A stretch of 38,805 nucleotides of DNA from CAIOZW01 sp049317725 (GCA_049317725.1 JBMOHS010000014.1:1-38805), one strand, 5' to 3'. Counted from the stretch's first letter, positions 9,314 to 18,232 are shown. Program-made: numbers and translations. The notes: a model not told the origin generated them from the letters alone.

Positions 9314-9343
9314 ATTATACTAAGCGAAGGGAACGCTTGGAAA
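9314..9343 (-). promoter_or_regulatory. Promoter of the thiolase-TPR operon, with a palindrome in the spacer
   Basis: On the minus strand TATAAT (9314-9319) is a perfect -10 box. TTTCCA (9338-9343) is a partial -35 box with an 18-nt spacer. An inverted repeat AAGCG-n7-CGCTT (9322-9338) fills most of the spacer and could be an operator. Confidence 0.5.
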
Positions 9344-9909
9344 GACAGAAACCCACGGTCGACGCCATTTCACGGGCCCATCCCCCGAGGCACCGTCCCC
9401 CATTTTCTCCTTGCCCGATCCGGAGCAGTGTGGTACTTTGAATATGTTTTTGGGGTCCCCCCGCGATATGCGCCAACCTCGCCGTCTATCGCCCCCTCAC
9501 AAAGTCTTCGATTCGTGCCCCCCGAATGGTTCTTCCGACCAGTTGTCGTGACCGATGCCGTCTGCTGGCCATATTCCCTGACCGTTAGACCATTTTGTCC
9601 GATAATCGACTGCCAGCCAGCTTCGGATCGTTCCCCGATTGAACTTTTACCCTGAGAAGACAGCCACACACACCGGAATAAGCCCGAGCCTGATGGTCAG
9701 ATGACCCTTGATGAAAGAAAAGAGCAGATGATCATATCCGATGGCCCCGCTGTTGAGCGATCCGGCAAGGGGGCTTGATATCATCGCGATCCGCTACCCT
9801 GGAGAGTTCTCTCGTTTGCCCCGAGAAGAGTCACGAATCAACAAGCCACCTGGTAACAGGAAGAGCCCCCCAAAAGACTCCCACCGATGACCGATGGAGG
9901 AAAAGGAAC
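9344..9909. other. Gap before the large secreted protein
   Basis: 566 nt between the thiolase promoter and the GTG start at 9910. No convincing gene, tRNA or riboswitch was recognised. Small frames on both strands lack ribosome binding sites and family-like sequence. The plus-strand promoter for the secreted protein should lie here, but no clear -35/-10 pair stands out. TTGATG and TCATAT, 18 nt apart near 9710-9735, are a weak possibility. Confidence 0.45.
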
Positions 9910-12900
9910 GTGAAGAGTTTCAACAAGAGATGGATGCCCGTTAAGCAGATTCGAAGCGCCTGGATCGGCCAACTTGCGCTCGCGGTGGCGATCCCCTTCG
10001 CCGGATGGACACTCATGCAGTCCTCCGGGAGCGCATTCGCTTTCCAAGAGATCGATCAGCCAGTCATTGGGGCTGGCATTCCTCAAGTGGGATCGGCTGC
10101 GCCGCGGAGTGGAATCAGCAATGTCAAAGCCGGCAGTCTTCTCTTCTTTCCGAAGTATACCAGCGAAGCCAATAGTCCCAGCCGGGTCAACACCCTGCTG
10201 ACCTTGACCAACACCCATCCACGGGATGGAGTGACCCTGCGCCTTGCCTTTGTCCACGGTTGCCGGGTGGAGAACCGGTTCGTCAACCTCTCCGCGAACC
10301 AGACTCGTACCCTCCTCACCAGTCTTGAGAGCCCAGGAACAACGGGATATATCATCGCGATCGCGATCAATCGCTTTGGTCAGCCGATTCAGTTCAACTG
10401 GTTGATCGGCTCGGCCAGTGTCCGTGATGCCGAGGGACATCAGGCTACCTACAAGGCAATCGGAGTGGCCAAGCGATCTGGCGGAGCCATCTCTTCGCAA
10501 GCCTCCAGTGGTGGGAGTGACGAGGTCCCCATCCTCTTCGATGATCAACAGTACGATCGATTGCCGCAAGTGGTTGCGCTCGATCACCTCCAGAATCAGG
10601 ATCCGGAACAGGAGTCTGGGCCCGGGAGTGTGGTTCGGACCGACATCACCCTGCTGAGCCCTCCCGCCTTCCTCAGCGACAACTTGGCGCAACCCCTCGA
10701 CCTGACCGCGATCGCCTATGACCAGAGTGGACGCCCCTATCCGCAGACCAGAGCCATCAACTGCGGGTGGAGTGGCCAAGTCAGCGACCTTTGGACCAAT
10801 CCGTCGTTGCGTGAGTTCATCACGCCAAGCCGGCCCGGATGGGCCAGCTTCGCGGCGACCAGCGGTGGTCGGGCCGTTCCCGTGCTGGGGCTCAGCTTGA
10901 CGGATGAACCGATGACCAACCTTCACAATGCCCGGTCGATGCAGGTTCTACGGCGGGTTGACTCCTTCGCGATGCGCATTCCGATCCTGGTTCCCGAGGG
11001 AGCGGCGGCGGATGTGGTCACCGTCAACCAGCCCCCTGGAGTCGGGAATGCCCTCGGGGCCAGTGAGATGAAGGCGGGAAGCCTCCTCCTTTTTCCACGG
11101 TTCACCAGTGGGATCCATGGAAAGAGCCGGCTGGTGATCACCAATACCCACCCGACTCAACGCGCGCGAATCCGGTTGATCCTCAATGGGCTGAACGGTA
11201 CAGCCGCGACGGGAGAACGGATCTTCTCGCTCTTCCCCAACCAGACAACCAGCCTCGACCCGGGAGAGATTCTGAGCGATCAGCGGGGCTGGGCCATTGC
11301 CATGGCCATCGACGCCCGTGCGCTCCCCCACAACTTCAACTTTCTGATCGGAAGCAGTCTCGTCTCGACCCCAGAGGGAGACTGGAACGGGTATGCACCA
11401 CTGGCGATCGCCAAGAACTCCTCCGGGGCTGTTGGCCGAAACAGTGACGTGGCAACCTCTGACCTTCTCTTCAACGACGCGGAGTACGACCGGCTCCCCT
11501 CCTTGCTGGCTCTGAATGGGGTGGCGAGCCAAGTCGATCACCGGGGAACGGTCGGCATTGGGCGCATGTCGAGCGATCTGACTCTGCCTCCCAATTCGAG
11601 GGGCTTGATCCAAGTGTCGGTAATTGACACGCAGATGCGTGGTTTCGCGGGAGTGCTCTCCGATACGGAGACCCTCCTCTCCCGGATCCAGGTCACTGCC
11701 ACGTCCCCCCCGATCTCCGCGATGCGGACAGTTCTGCCGGGCCAGCGAGGGTGGCTTCGCTTGTCTCCAAGCAGTCCTGTTCTGGCGTGGGGGGCCAGTC
11801 TGGCGGTCGAGCCCTTTCGGGCGCCTGCTGAGTTCGCGGACTATGTCGGAGGCTTTGGCGGGTGGACCACTCCGCACGTGTTGAGCACGTTCCCCAATTT
11901 CGTGACACGGACGATCGCGCTCAACCCAAACAATCAGGCACCGACTGCCGATTTCGAGTCGTTTGAACCAGTTGTCGAAGCGCGTAGCGCCCAGGGAACG
12001 ATCGTGCGGCTCGACGGGCGGGTCTCGATCGACCCAGACCCTGACGACCCGCTCACGTTCCGGTGGTATGACAACGATCAGTTGATCTCGACTGCGCCAA
12101 TCTGCGATTACCGTTTTTCCAGGGGAACGCACCTGATCAAGCTGATTGTCGCCGACGGCAACGAGGTGACGAGCGAACCCAAAACCCAAACGCTGGTGGT
12201 CCGAGACACGACCCCCCCACTCATCAGCGGAGTCCCCTCCGAGATCAACCGCTCGACGACGAGCCAAGTGGGAGCGGGGGTCAACTTTACCCTCCCCGTC
12301 GCCTATGACTCAGTCGACGGCTGGGTCTCCATCTCGTCTACGCCGACGCCGAACAGCCTCTTCCGGTTGGGTCGCAATACCGTCACTTTTCGAGCGAGGG
12401 ACAACTCCGGCAACATTGCCACCGCGACGATGATCGTCAATGTTACGGCGGGAGGGAACTTTCCACAGCGGGGAGGGGTTGTCGGCAATAAGCTTCCCTA
12501 TCTCAACAATCTCAATGACCAGTATCTGGTTCCCGGGACCGTCCGGACATACGTCCTGCAGGCAGCCGATCCGGACAACCAACCGCTCACCTTTCAACTG
12601 CTCAACGCGCCAGCCTATGCGCGAATCGATCGGATCGACCCCATTCTCAAACGGGCTCACCTGATCATGTCCCCCAGGGAAGGAGACCAAGCCATGGCCT
12701 CACAGGTGCAGGTCGTGGTCCGGGATGGAGGCGGAGGATCGTTTATGACCCTCCCTTTCCGGATGCAACTGAGCGACATCCAGAACGATGAGACAGGAAG
12801 CGGGGTCGGCCCCGGGGATGGGGGAGGAGGGGGAGACGATCCCGGCGATGATGATGATGATGATGAAGAGCCACCTCCGCCAAAGAACCGTGCGCCGATC

Positions 12901-13449
12901 GCCAAGGCCGTCGCCTTGCCAGCCGTGGTCAAGGCGACGACCAAACAGGGAGCGATCGTCAAACTCGATGGATCTCCTTCGAGTGACCCCGACAATGATC
13001 CGATGACCTATACCTGGAAAGATGGGGAGACCGTCATCGCGGAAGGGGCGATTGTCGAGGCCGTGCTGGGAGTCGGGTCGCATTCGATCACCCTCACCGT
13101 TTCAGATGGAAAGGGCGAGTCGAATACAACGGAGCGACAAGTGATCGAAGTCCTTCCCCGGGACCTGACGGTCACCTCGATCACTCCGGCCCGGATCGCC
13201 GGCGGCAACTTCACCTCGATGACGATCCTCGGTACCGGGTTCAATCCGCAGACGACGGTCCAGTTCGACTGCACCTCGCTCTGCACGGGCGGTTCCAGGG
13301 TTACCGTGACCATCTCCAAGATTGAAGAGGATCGGATCGATCTCCAGGTCAGAACGACCTCCTCGACGCCTCAGGGCAATCGGAATCTCATTGTCACCAA
13401 TCCGGGAGCGGCCACTGTCCGGCTCATCCGCAGTAACTTTGTCAATTGA
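9910..13449 (+). CDS. Large secreted protein with duplicated unknown domain and PKD/HYR/IPT-like modules
   Basis: Function unknown; probably exported surface or extracellular protein. I chose GTG 9910, preceded by GGAGG and AAGGA, over an upstream in-frame TTG. It gives a classic signal peptide (Lys/Arg n-region, hydrophobic core, SAFAFQ near residue 46). The 1179-residue protein contains two copies of an about 310-residue unit, near 70-385 and 387-675. Each opens with KAGSLLxFPxxTS and contains TNTHP, NQT, a phrase like A(I/M)AIDR, FN(W/F)LIGS and YDRLP. Then follow a PKD-like domain (about 677-765), an HYR-like domain after DTTPP (about 767-855), a cadherin-like unit and a Gly/Asp-rich linker with six Asp in a row. 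A second PKD-like domain (about 993-1085) and a C-terminal IPT/TIG-like domain close the protein. A strong terminator follows. Confidence 0.85.
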   Translation: MKSFNKRWMPVKQIRSAWIGQLALAVAIPFAGWTLMQSSGSAFAFQEIDQPVIGAGIPQVGSAAPRSGISNVKAGSLLFFPKYTSEANSPSRVNTLLTLTNTHPRDGVTLRLAFVHGCRVENRFVNLSANQTRTLLTSLESPGTTGYIIAIAINRFGQPIQFNWLIGSASVRDAEGHQATYKAIGVAKRSGGAISSQASSGGSDEVPILFDDQQYDRLPQVVALDHLQNQDPEQESGPGSVVRTDITLLSPPAFLSDNLAQPLDLTAIAYDQSGRPYPQTRAINCGWSGQVSDLWTNPSLREFITPSRPGWASFAATSGGRAVPVLGLSLTDEPMTNLHNARSMQVLRRVDSFAMRIPILVPEGAAADVVTVNQPPGVGNALGASEMKAGSLLLFPRFTSGIHGKSRLVITNTHPTQRARIRLILNGLNGTAATGERIFSLFPNQTTSLDPGEILSDQRGWAIAMAIDARALPHNFNFLIGSSLVSTPEGDWNGYAPLAIAKNSSGAVGRNSDVATSDLLFNDAEYDRLPSLLALNGVASQVDHRGTVGIGRMSSDLTLPPNSRGLIQVSVIDTQMRGFAGVLSDTETLLSRIQVTATSPPISAMRTVLPGQRGWLRLSPSSPVLAWGASLAVEPFRAPAEFADYVGGFGGWTTPHVLSTFPNFVTRTIALNPNNQAPTADFESFEPVVEARSAQGTIVRLDGRVSIDPDPDDPLTFRWYDNDQLISTAPICDYRFSRGTHLIKLIVADGNEVTSEPKTQTLVVRDTTPPLISGVPSEINRSTTSQVGAGVNFTLPVAYDSVDGWVSISSTPTPNSLFRLGRNTVTFRARDNSGNIATATMIVNVTAGGNFPQRGGVVGNKLPYLNNLNDQYLVPGTVRTYVLQAADPDNQPLTFQLLNAPAYARIDRIDPILKRAHLIMSPREGDQAMASQVQVVVRDGGGGSFMTLPFRMQLSDIQNDETGSGVGPGDGGGGGDDPGDDDDDDEEPPPPKNRAPIAKAVALPAVVKATTKQGAIVKLDGSPSSDPDNDPMTYTWKDGETVIAEGAIVEAVLGVGSHSITLTVSDGKGESNTTERQVIEVLPRDLTVTSITPARIAGGNFTSMTILGTGFNPQTTVQFDCTSLCTGGSRVTVTISKIEEDRIDLQVRTTSSTPQGNRNLIVTNPGAATVRLIRSNFVN

Positions 13450-13495
13450 TGAAGGATTGGTTCAACCGGATGTGCCCACCCCGGTGAGCACCGCC

Positions 13496-13543
13496 AACGG
13501 ATGGGAGGAGGCTTGGGACTCCTCCCATCCGTTCTTTATTTCG
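13496..13543 (+). terminator. Strong intrinsic terminator
   Basis: ACGGATGGGAGGAG (13497-13510) pairs perfectly with CTCCTCCCATCCGT (13519-13532) around an 8-nt loop. One more A-T pair extends the base. TTCTTTATTT follows directly. It ends transcription of the large secreted-protein gene, 47 nt after its stop. Confidence 0.93.
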
Positions 13544-13610
13544 ATCAATGAAAAAAATGGAAAGACAATTCGGAATCTGTTCAGGGGAGACGTGTCGATT
13601 CGAGTAAGAT

Positions 13611-14492
13611 GTGACCTTGTCTGATGTCAGAGATTTGGCGTTTGGACCGCCGCGCAGGGCGCAAGTCCAACCATCGGGAAAGAGAGGTCATCGGTTGGTG
13701 GGAGTCAACCAGAGGCCGCGAGCCGGGCCATGGGCAATCGCCAGCCTCCTTCACCATGCCTGGTTTGGAAGAGGGGGGCGATTACTCCGCTCTCCAATCT
13801 ATCGCCTATGGTGGCGTTGGAGGCGCAATGAGTCAGCGATTCTTGTCGGCCCGCTGCGGGGTCATCGTTTTCCAGACCCAGAGATTACGGCCCGGCTCGG
13901 CATTGCGGACCTCCCGGTGCAGCAGTGGCTCTGCTGCCGGCTCCAACCGGGAGACACGGTCTACCTCTACGGGGATTCCCTGGGGTTGATTTCGCTACTC
14001 GCGGCGGCACGGGTGGGCCCACGCGGGAATGTCTACGGGATGGTCTCCCGACCGGGAGTGTTGGCCCGCCTTGCCGAATTGCGCGGGTACAATCAGGTAG
14101 AGAACCTGCATCTGCTCCCGTTGCTCCTGGGGGAGGAGACCACCACTTCCGGATTCGATGCCTCGACCTCCACCTGGATCCCTCCCCGAACCTCTCTCGA
14201 TCTGGCCGGGACCCAGCACCAGCCGCCGGATCTTGTCTACTTGTCTTCTGAGCCGGAGACGGGCGAGATCGAATCGATCCTTCGCGGGGCTTCCCAGCTG
14301 CTTGCCAATGCCGTTCCGCATACCTGGATCGTCCAAGCGAGATCCGCTGGAGAGGCCCACTCGGTTAAGGATCGACTGCGCGAGGCCGGATATGATTGCG
14401 CGCTTCCCGCTACCACCTCCCCAACGCTCGTCATCGGCCTTCGCGCCCGCAGAAGCCTCAGACGGATTGACAGTCAATGGCACCTTATGTAA
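13611..14492 (+). CDS. Degenerate FkbM-like methyltransferase-fold protein
   Basis: Resembles FkbM-family SAM-dependent methyltransferases in layout. An N-terminal RSPIYRLWWRWRR-type basic segment (60-72) is followed by a helix region. The beginning of the Rossmann fold is LQPGDTVYLYGDSLGLISLLAAARVGPRG (111-139, shown only as landmark GDTVY and GDSLG). A late ESILRGASQLL segment (221-231) corresponds to the family's E..vLrGa..ll helix. However, the SAM motif usually written D(V/I)GANxG reads YGDSLG. The acidic residue at the end of strand 2 (FEP in the family) is MVSRP. The KIDVEG-like motif reads YLSSEP. Catalytic function is therefore doubtful; it may be a non-enzymatic relative. The start is uncertain: GTG 13611 has no strong Shine-Dalgarno. 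The stop codon overlaps the tRNA-Cys promoter. Confidence 0.65.
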   Translation: MTLSDVRDLAFGPPRRAQVQPSGKRGHRLVGVNQRPRAGPWAIASLLHHAWFGRGGRLLRSPIYRLWWRWRRNESAILVGPLRGHRFPDPEITARLGIADLPVQQWLCCRLQPGDTVYLYGDSLGLISLLAAARVGPRGNVYGMVSRPGVLARLAELRGYNQVENLHLLPLLLGEETTTSGFDASTSTWIPPRTSLDLAGTQHQPPDLVYLSSEPETGEIESILRGASQLLANAVPHTWIVQARSAGEAHSVKDRLREAGYDCALPATTSPTLVIGLRARRSLRRIDSQWHLM

Positions 14493-14495
14493 TAT
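14467..14495 (+). promoter_or_regulatory. Near-perfect sigma70 promoter of tRNA-Cys
   Basis: TTGACA (14467-14472) and TAATAT (14490-14495) have a 17-nt spacer. Transcription would start about 10 nt before the tRNA 5' end. The promoter lies inside the 3' end of the methyltransferase-like gene: the TAA stop at 14490-14492 is the first half of the -10 box. Confidence 0.8.
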
Positions 14496-14511
14496 TCACA
14501 ATTTGTTCTAC

Positions 14512-14583
<72 letters not shown>

Positions 14584-14709
14584 TCCTCCCCTCTTCTTCC
14601 TGTCCACTTCTTTGGGTCAGACAGTCCGGCGCCTTGATCTTTCCTGACCGAAACCTCGACCTCTCCGCGCGGAAACGTCCATCCTGAAGGTCCAACGGCC
14701 CAAACCGGA

Positions 14710-14746
14710 ACGGGGGCTCCCGACTCGTTCTGTCGAAAGCCCCCGT
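14710..14746. other. Inverted repeat between tRNA-Cys and the pfk genes
   Basis: ACGGGGGCT (14710-14718) and AGCCCCCGT (14738-14746) pair perfectly around a 19-nt loop. It lies in the convergent region between tRNA-Cys and the downstream pfk gene. A T-run follows on neither strand, so it is at best a factor-assisted or bidirectional stop. Confidence 0.55.
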
Positions 14747-14804
14747 CGAAGATCACAGAATGACGCAGCTCCCTCCACACGGAGGGGCAGATGTCCCTTC
14801 CGGA

Positions 14805-16046
14805 TTACAGTTTGACCGACTGAAAGTGCGTCTGGAAGTCTTCAACTGTCATCCCAGCCGCTTTCGCCAGCGATTCCAGCCAGACTGGGTCAGCAAAGTC
14901 ACGGGGCTCGAGGCGAACCATATAGTCCCGGGCGACTTGATAGGATTCGCAGTGCGTGTCGACGGTTCGGTGTTGGCCGCGGCCCGTCTCATCGGCAAGC
15001 TTTGAAAGGGGAATGGGCGTGAACTCGCCGTTCTGGATCGTGACAAGGGCACTGCTTCCACCGGCGTGAAGATGGTTGACTGCGGTGTAGCCGAGGTCAC
15101 GGGCGTGGTCGGCGTCAACGGGAATCGGTGGGGCGCAACGGAGTTCATAGCCGATAGTCTTATCGACCACGGTTACCTTGAGCCCACGGGATTCGAGGCG
15201 AGATTGTACCTCGCTCTTGACCTTGCGCCCGAGGTCGATCTCGGCGACCCGGATCCGACCCTGGGCATCGCGATCGACATCCTGCAGTTCGGAGAGTTCC
15301 GCAGGGGCGAATCTTTCAACGAGTGCCTCGGAGAGCAGCACGACACCGTGGCCCTTCCCCATCGCTCTCCGCTTGAGGATCGACCCCTCGACGATGTCGC
15401 AGATCTGGCGGAGCGAAATTGTCCCCTCGGGGAACTCTTCAGGAATGATGGTGCAGGTGGCACTGGCCGCAGCACCGATGCCCAAGGTGAGGTGGCCAGT
15501 GGGGCGGCCCATGGTCACAGCCAAAAACCAGCGACCAGTGGTCCGCGCGTCCTCCATGAGGCTGGTAACAATCCCGACGCCGACGTGGCGAGCCGTCTCA
15601 TAGCCGAGAGTGGTCTGCGGGTAAGGGAGGAGCATGTCGTTGTCGATGCTTTTCGGCACCTGAACCACCCGAATGGTTCCACCCGAGGCCTGCTCGACCG
15701 CCAGGGAACTGGCCAGTAGATCATCCCCTCCGATCGTCAGTAACCCGTCGATGTTGAGCTTGGCAAGAGCGGCGAGGGTGTTCTGCAACCCTTCCGGGTG
15801 TCGGGAGATATCGGTGCGGGAGACTCCCAGCAGACAGCCCCGATCGAGGTGAATATGGGCCACCTCATCGCGGGTCAGTTCGTGTTGTTCATCGGTATAG
15901 CGCTGCGCGAGCCACTCAAACCCGTCGTGAATGCCGATCGGGGTCACCCCGAGATCGATCGCCCGCAAGGCGGCCGCCGCAATCACATCATTCAAGCCGG
16001 GCGCTGGACCGCCGCCCACTAGAATTCCCAGTCTTTTGATCGTCAT
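14805..16046 (-). CDS. Pyrophosphate-type 6-phosphofructokinase, second copy
   Basis: Interconverts fructose 6-phosphate and fructose 1,6-bisphosphate in glycolysis. The 413-residue protein begins MTIKRLGILVGGGPAPGLND. The phosphoryl-donor motif is GGDD (106-109), and the catalytic motif is PKSIDND (131-137). Asp in GGDD, where ATP enzymes have GGDG, and Lys in PKxIDND, where ATP enzymes have PGTIDND, are the known hallmarks of PPi-dependent enzymes. MGRPTGHL is the fructose-phosphate-binding segment. ATG 16046 is chosen because upstream residues are unconserved. The gene starts 23 nt after the stop of a clear paralogue, so the two are co-transcribed. Whether they form a hetero-oligomer or differ in substrate (for example sedoheptulose 7-phosphate) cannot be told. 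Confidence 0.9.
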   Translation of the reverse strand: MTIKRLGILVGGGPAPGLNDVIAAAALRAIDLGVTPIGIHDGFEWLAQRYTDEQHELTRDEVAHIHLDRGCLLGVSRTDISRHPEGLQNTLAALAKLNIDGLLTIGGDDLLASSLAVEQASGGTIRVVQVPKSIDNDMLLPYPQTTLGYETARHVGVGIVTSLMEDARTTGRWFLAVTMGRPTGHLTLGIGAAASATCTIIPEEFPEGTISLRQICDIVEGSILKRRAMGKGHGVVLLSEALVERFAPAELSELQDVDRDAQGRIRVAEIDLGRKVKSEVQSRLESRGLKVTVVDKTIGYELRCAPPIPVDADHARDLGYTAVNHLHAGGSSALVTIQNGEFTPIPLSKLADETGRGQHRTVDTHCESYQVARDYMVRLEPRDFADPVWLESLAKAAGMTVEDFQTHFQSVKL

Positions 16047-16069
16047 CGTACTCTCGTGCTCCCTCTCTC

Positions 16070-17308
16070 TTACGAACAGAATCGATCTTTGATCTCTTCG
16101 ATGGTCAAGTTGCCGGCCTGTGCCAGTTGCGCCGTCCAACCAGCCTTCTCGAAATCGGTGTAGTCGAGCCGGAGCATATACTGGCGAGCCACCCGGTAGC
16201 TTTCACTGGCGACATCGACATTGCGGACTCGCGTCTTGCCGGTATGAGGATCCCGAATGTCAGAGAAGAGCATGGGAACGAGTGTCCCATTTTGGACACT
16301 GACCATCGCCCCGCTCCCCCCCTGGAGGAGAAACCGGATCGCGGCATTACCCAGCTCGCGACAGTAGGCCATATCGAAGGGAATCGGATCACAGCAACGC
16401 AGCTCGTAGCCAATATTTTTGTTGCTGACCGAGAGGCGGATTCCACGCTGACGGAAGCGCGCTTCGAGTTCGACCTTGACCTTCCGGCCCAAGTCGACCT
16501 CAGCAAAGCGAATATGGCCGTGCTCGTCGAGTTCGACGTCCTGGAGATCCTTCAACTCATTGGGATCGAGCTTTTCGATGAGGCCTTCCGCGAGGATGGC
16601 GACACCGTAATTTCGCCCCATGGCACGCCGCTTGATGATGGTGCCTTCGAGGATGTCACAGATGGTGGCAAAGGGGACCACCTCCTGCGGGAACTCTTCA
16701 CGAATGAGCGTCACAGAAGCCCCGGCGGCCTTGCCGATCCCGAGAGCCAAGTGGCCGGCTTGGCGGCCCATCGCAATGAGCACGTACCAGCGACGGGTCG
16801 CCCGGGCATCCTCAGCGAGATTCTGGACCAGCTCGACCCCGACGTGGCGTGCCGATTGGAATCCAAAGGTGGGGATATGGGCAGGGAGGGGCAGGTCGTT
16901 GTCGATCGTCTTTGGAACATGGACCGTGTGGACATTGGAGCGGGCCGCCACCGTCGCGGAGGATTTGGCGGTGTCATCGCCGCCGATCGTCACCAAGTGC
17001 GTCACGCCGAGGGACTCCAAACTGCGGACGACCGCCGCCATCGCCTCATCCGACTTCGTCGGATTTTCACGGGAGGTTCCGAGAACAGAGCCTCCCCGGA
17101 GATGGATCCGGGAGACATCATCGACTGTCAGGGACCTCATCTGGGACAAGTCCTCACGCACTAGCCATTTAAAGCCATCACGAATCCCGACCACCCCAAA
17201 TCCGGCGTTGATCGCCTTGATGGTCGCGGCCGAGATCACCGCGTTGATCCCTGGCGCCGGGCCTCCTCCGACGAGGATCCCAACCTTGCCTGTTCCTCCA
17301 CTCGTCAT
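16070..17308 (-). CDS. Pyrophosphate-type 6-phosphofructokinase, first copy
   Basis: Same reaction and family as the gene just downstream. The 412-residue protein starts MTSGGTGKVGILVGGGPAPG, with GGAGAGAGA-type Shine-Dalgarno about eight bases before the ATG. Motifs are GGDD (109-112), PKTIDND (132-138) and MGRQAGHLALG, all of the PPi-dependent type. It differs from its neighbour throughout but aligns end to end, including the C-terminal SYRVARQYMLRL versus SYQVARDYMVRL. This is the first gene after a putative promoter (17412-17440). It may have been transcribed together with feoB and the DtxR gene upstream, but the 145-nt gap and the promoter suggest a separate unit. Confidence 0.92.
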   Translation of the reverse strand: MTSGGTGKVGILVGGGPAPGINAVISAATIKAINAGFGVVGIRDGFKWLVREDLSQMRSLTVDDVSRIHLRGGSVLGTSRENPTKSDEAMAAVVRSLESLGVTHLVTIGGDDTAKSSATVAARSNVHTVHVPKTIDNDLPLPAHIPTFGFQSARHVGVELVQNLAEDARATRRWYVLIAMGRQAGHLALGIGKAAGASVTLIREEFPQEVVPFATICDILEGTIIKRRAMGRNYGVAILAEGLIEKLDPNELKDLQDVELDEHGHIRFAEVDLGRKVKVELEARFRQRGIRLSVSNKNIGYELRCCDPIPFDMAYCRELGNAAIRFLLQGGSGAMVSVQNGTLVPMLFSDIRDPHTGKTRVRNVDVASESYRVARQYMLRLDYTDFEKAGWTAQLAQAGNLTIEEIKDRFCS

Positions 17309-17411
17309 TGCGTCTCTCTCCTCTTCTTCAGTGCAGATCTTTCTTCCCCGCCTGGGATTGGTGAAGTCCAGCTCTTCAGCGGGAAGGTTCCGACCCTCTT
17401 ACCAGATGGGC

Positions 17412-17440
17412 ATTCTACCCTTCGTCGCAAGGTTTGACCA
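17412..17440 (-). promoter_or_regulatory. Putative promoter of the tandem pfk genes
   Basis: On the minus strand TGGTCA (17435-17440) and TAGAAT (17412-17417) have a 17-nt spacer, in the gap after the DtxR gene. The -35 match is four of six. Confidence 0.45.
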
Positions 17441-17453
17441 GTTGACCGCGGGG

Positions 17454-18119
17454 TTATTGGCGCCAAACATAGACATCACGGGCAATCTCTTCCTCGAGGG
17501 CAATCTGGGTCTCCTCGCATTGAACGACGAAGGAGGGGTATTTCTGGTGGAGTCGGACAGGGACACCGGGAAGGATCCCGAGCGAGGAGAGCTTCTGGAT
17601 GCGGGGGTAGTCGCGGGCGCTGACATAGGCGACACGGGCCTCCTCACCAAGGTTGAGCCGGTCGAGGGAGGTGACGAGTGGATTGAGTTGAGTGCCAGCG
17701 CGGCGACAACAGTCCCCCGGCGGGATGGGACGCTGGTGGGGGCAGAAGCGGGGGTGCCCAAGGAGGGTGCAGATCGCTTCGGTGACGCCACGAGCGAGGA
17801 GGTGCTCAAATTCGCAAGCATCGGCCTCGCTCTCCTCGATGGTCATGCCGAGGACATCGACGACAAGTCGCTCGGCAAGTCGGTGACGGCGAATGACCTC
17901 CTCGGCGGTGCGGCGGCCTTCTGGCGTCAGGTGGAGTTCACCCTGGGGGGTACGGGTGAGGAGACGGGAGCTCTCCGCCTCGACGAGGAGGTCGGGAGTA
18001 ATCTCAGCCATGGCGCGCCGCGAGACCCGCTCCTCGCTGGTCGACCCCTCTTCCTCTGCTGTCCAGATGGCCTCCAGCAACTCGATGATCTCATCCGCCA
18101 AACGTGGGTGGGTTGCCAT
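17454..18119 (-). CDS. DtxR-family metal-dependent regulator with FeoA-like C-terminal domain
   Basis: Probably the iron-responsive repressor of the adjacent feoB. The 221-residue protein starts at ATG 18119 with GGAGGAG upstream; a longer reading into feoB is unconserved. An N-terminal winged-helix region (about 1-70) is followed by the dimerisation/metal domain with RRHRLAERL and ACEFEHLL. C102, E105 and H106 match the primary metal ligands of DtxR even in numbering, and H79 and E83 match its ancillary site. The bridge CPHQRPIPPGDCC and a C-terminal SH3/FeoA-like domain (about 148-220) follow. The usual recognition helix pattern (SxxTVxxxVxxL) is hard to find: the stretch reads MAEITPDLLVEAESSRL. 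DNA contacts may therefore differ from classical DtxR. It lies 133 nt after feoB, same strand. Confidence 0.9.
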   Translation of the reverse strand: MATHPRLADEIIELLEAIWTAEEEGSTSEERVSRRAMAEITPDLLVEAESSRLLTRTPQGELHLTPEGRRTAEEVIRRHRLAERLVVDVLGMTIEESEADACEFEHLLARGVTEAICTLLGHPRFCPHQRPIPPGDCCRRAGTQLNPLVTSLDRLNLGEEARVAYVSARDYPRIQKLSSLGILPGVPVRLHQKYPSFVVQCEETQIALEEEIARDVYVWRQ

Positions 18120-18232
18120 GAGTCTCCTCCATTCCTCTCTCGAACGATTGTCGTGGTTCCGCTCCAAGTCCCGGCCAGTACCACTTTCTACCAGGGACGA
18201 TCTCTCCGCCAAACAGGGCAAGCAGGGCAAAC

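Noticed and set aside
9344..9909. Possible riboswitch in the leader of the large secreted protein
   Set aside because: No match by eye to the conserved cores of cyclic di-GMP, cobalamin, TPP, glycine or SAM riboswitches.
10948..12267. Long minus-strand open frame opposite the large secreted protein
   Set aside because: It is the antisense of a gene with signal peptide, recognisable domains, ribosome binding site and terminator; its translation is Arg/Pro/Gly-rich and resembles no family.
12846..12867. GAT repeats as a repeat array
   Set aside because: Simple in-frame run coding for an Asp-rich linker of the secreted protein; no spacers, not a CRISPR array.
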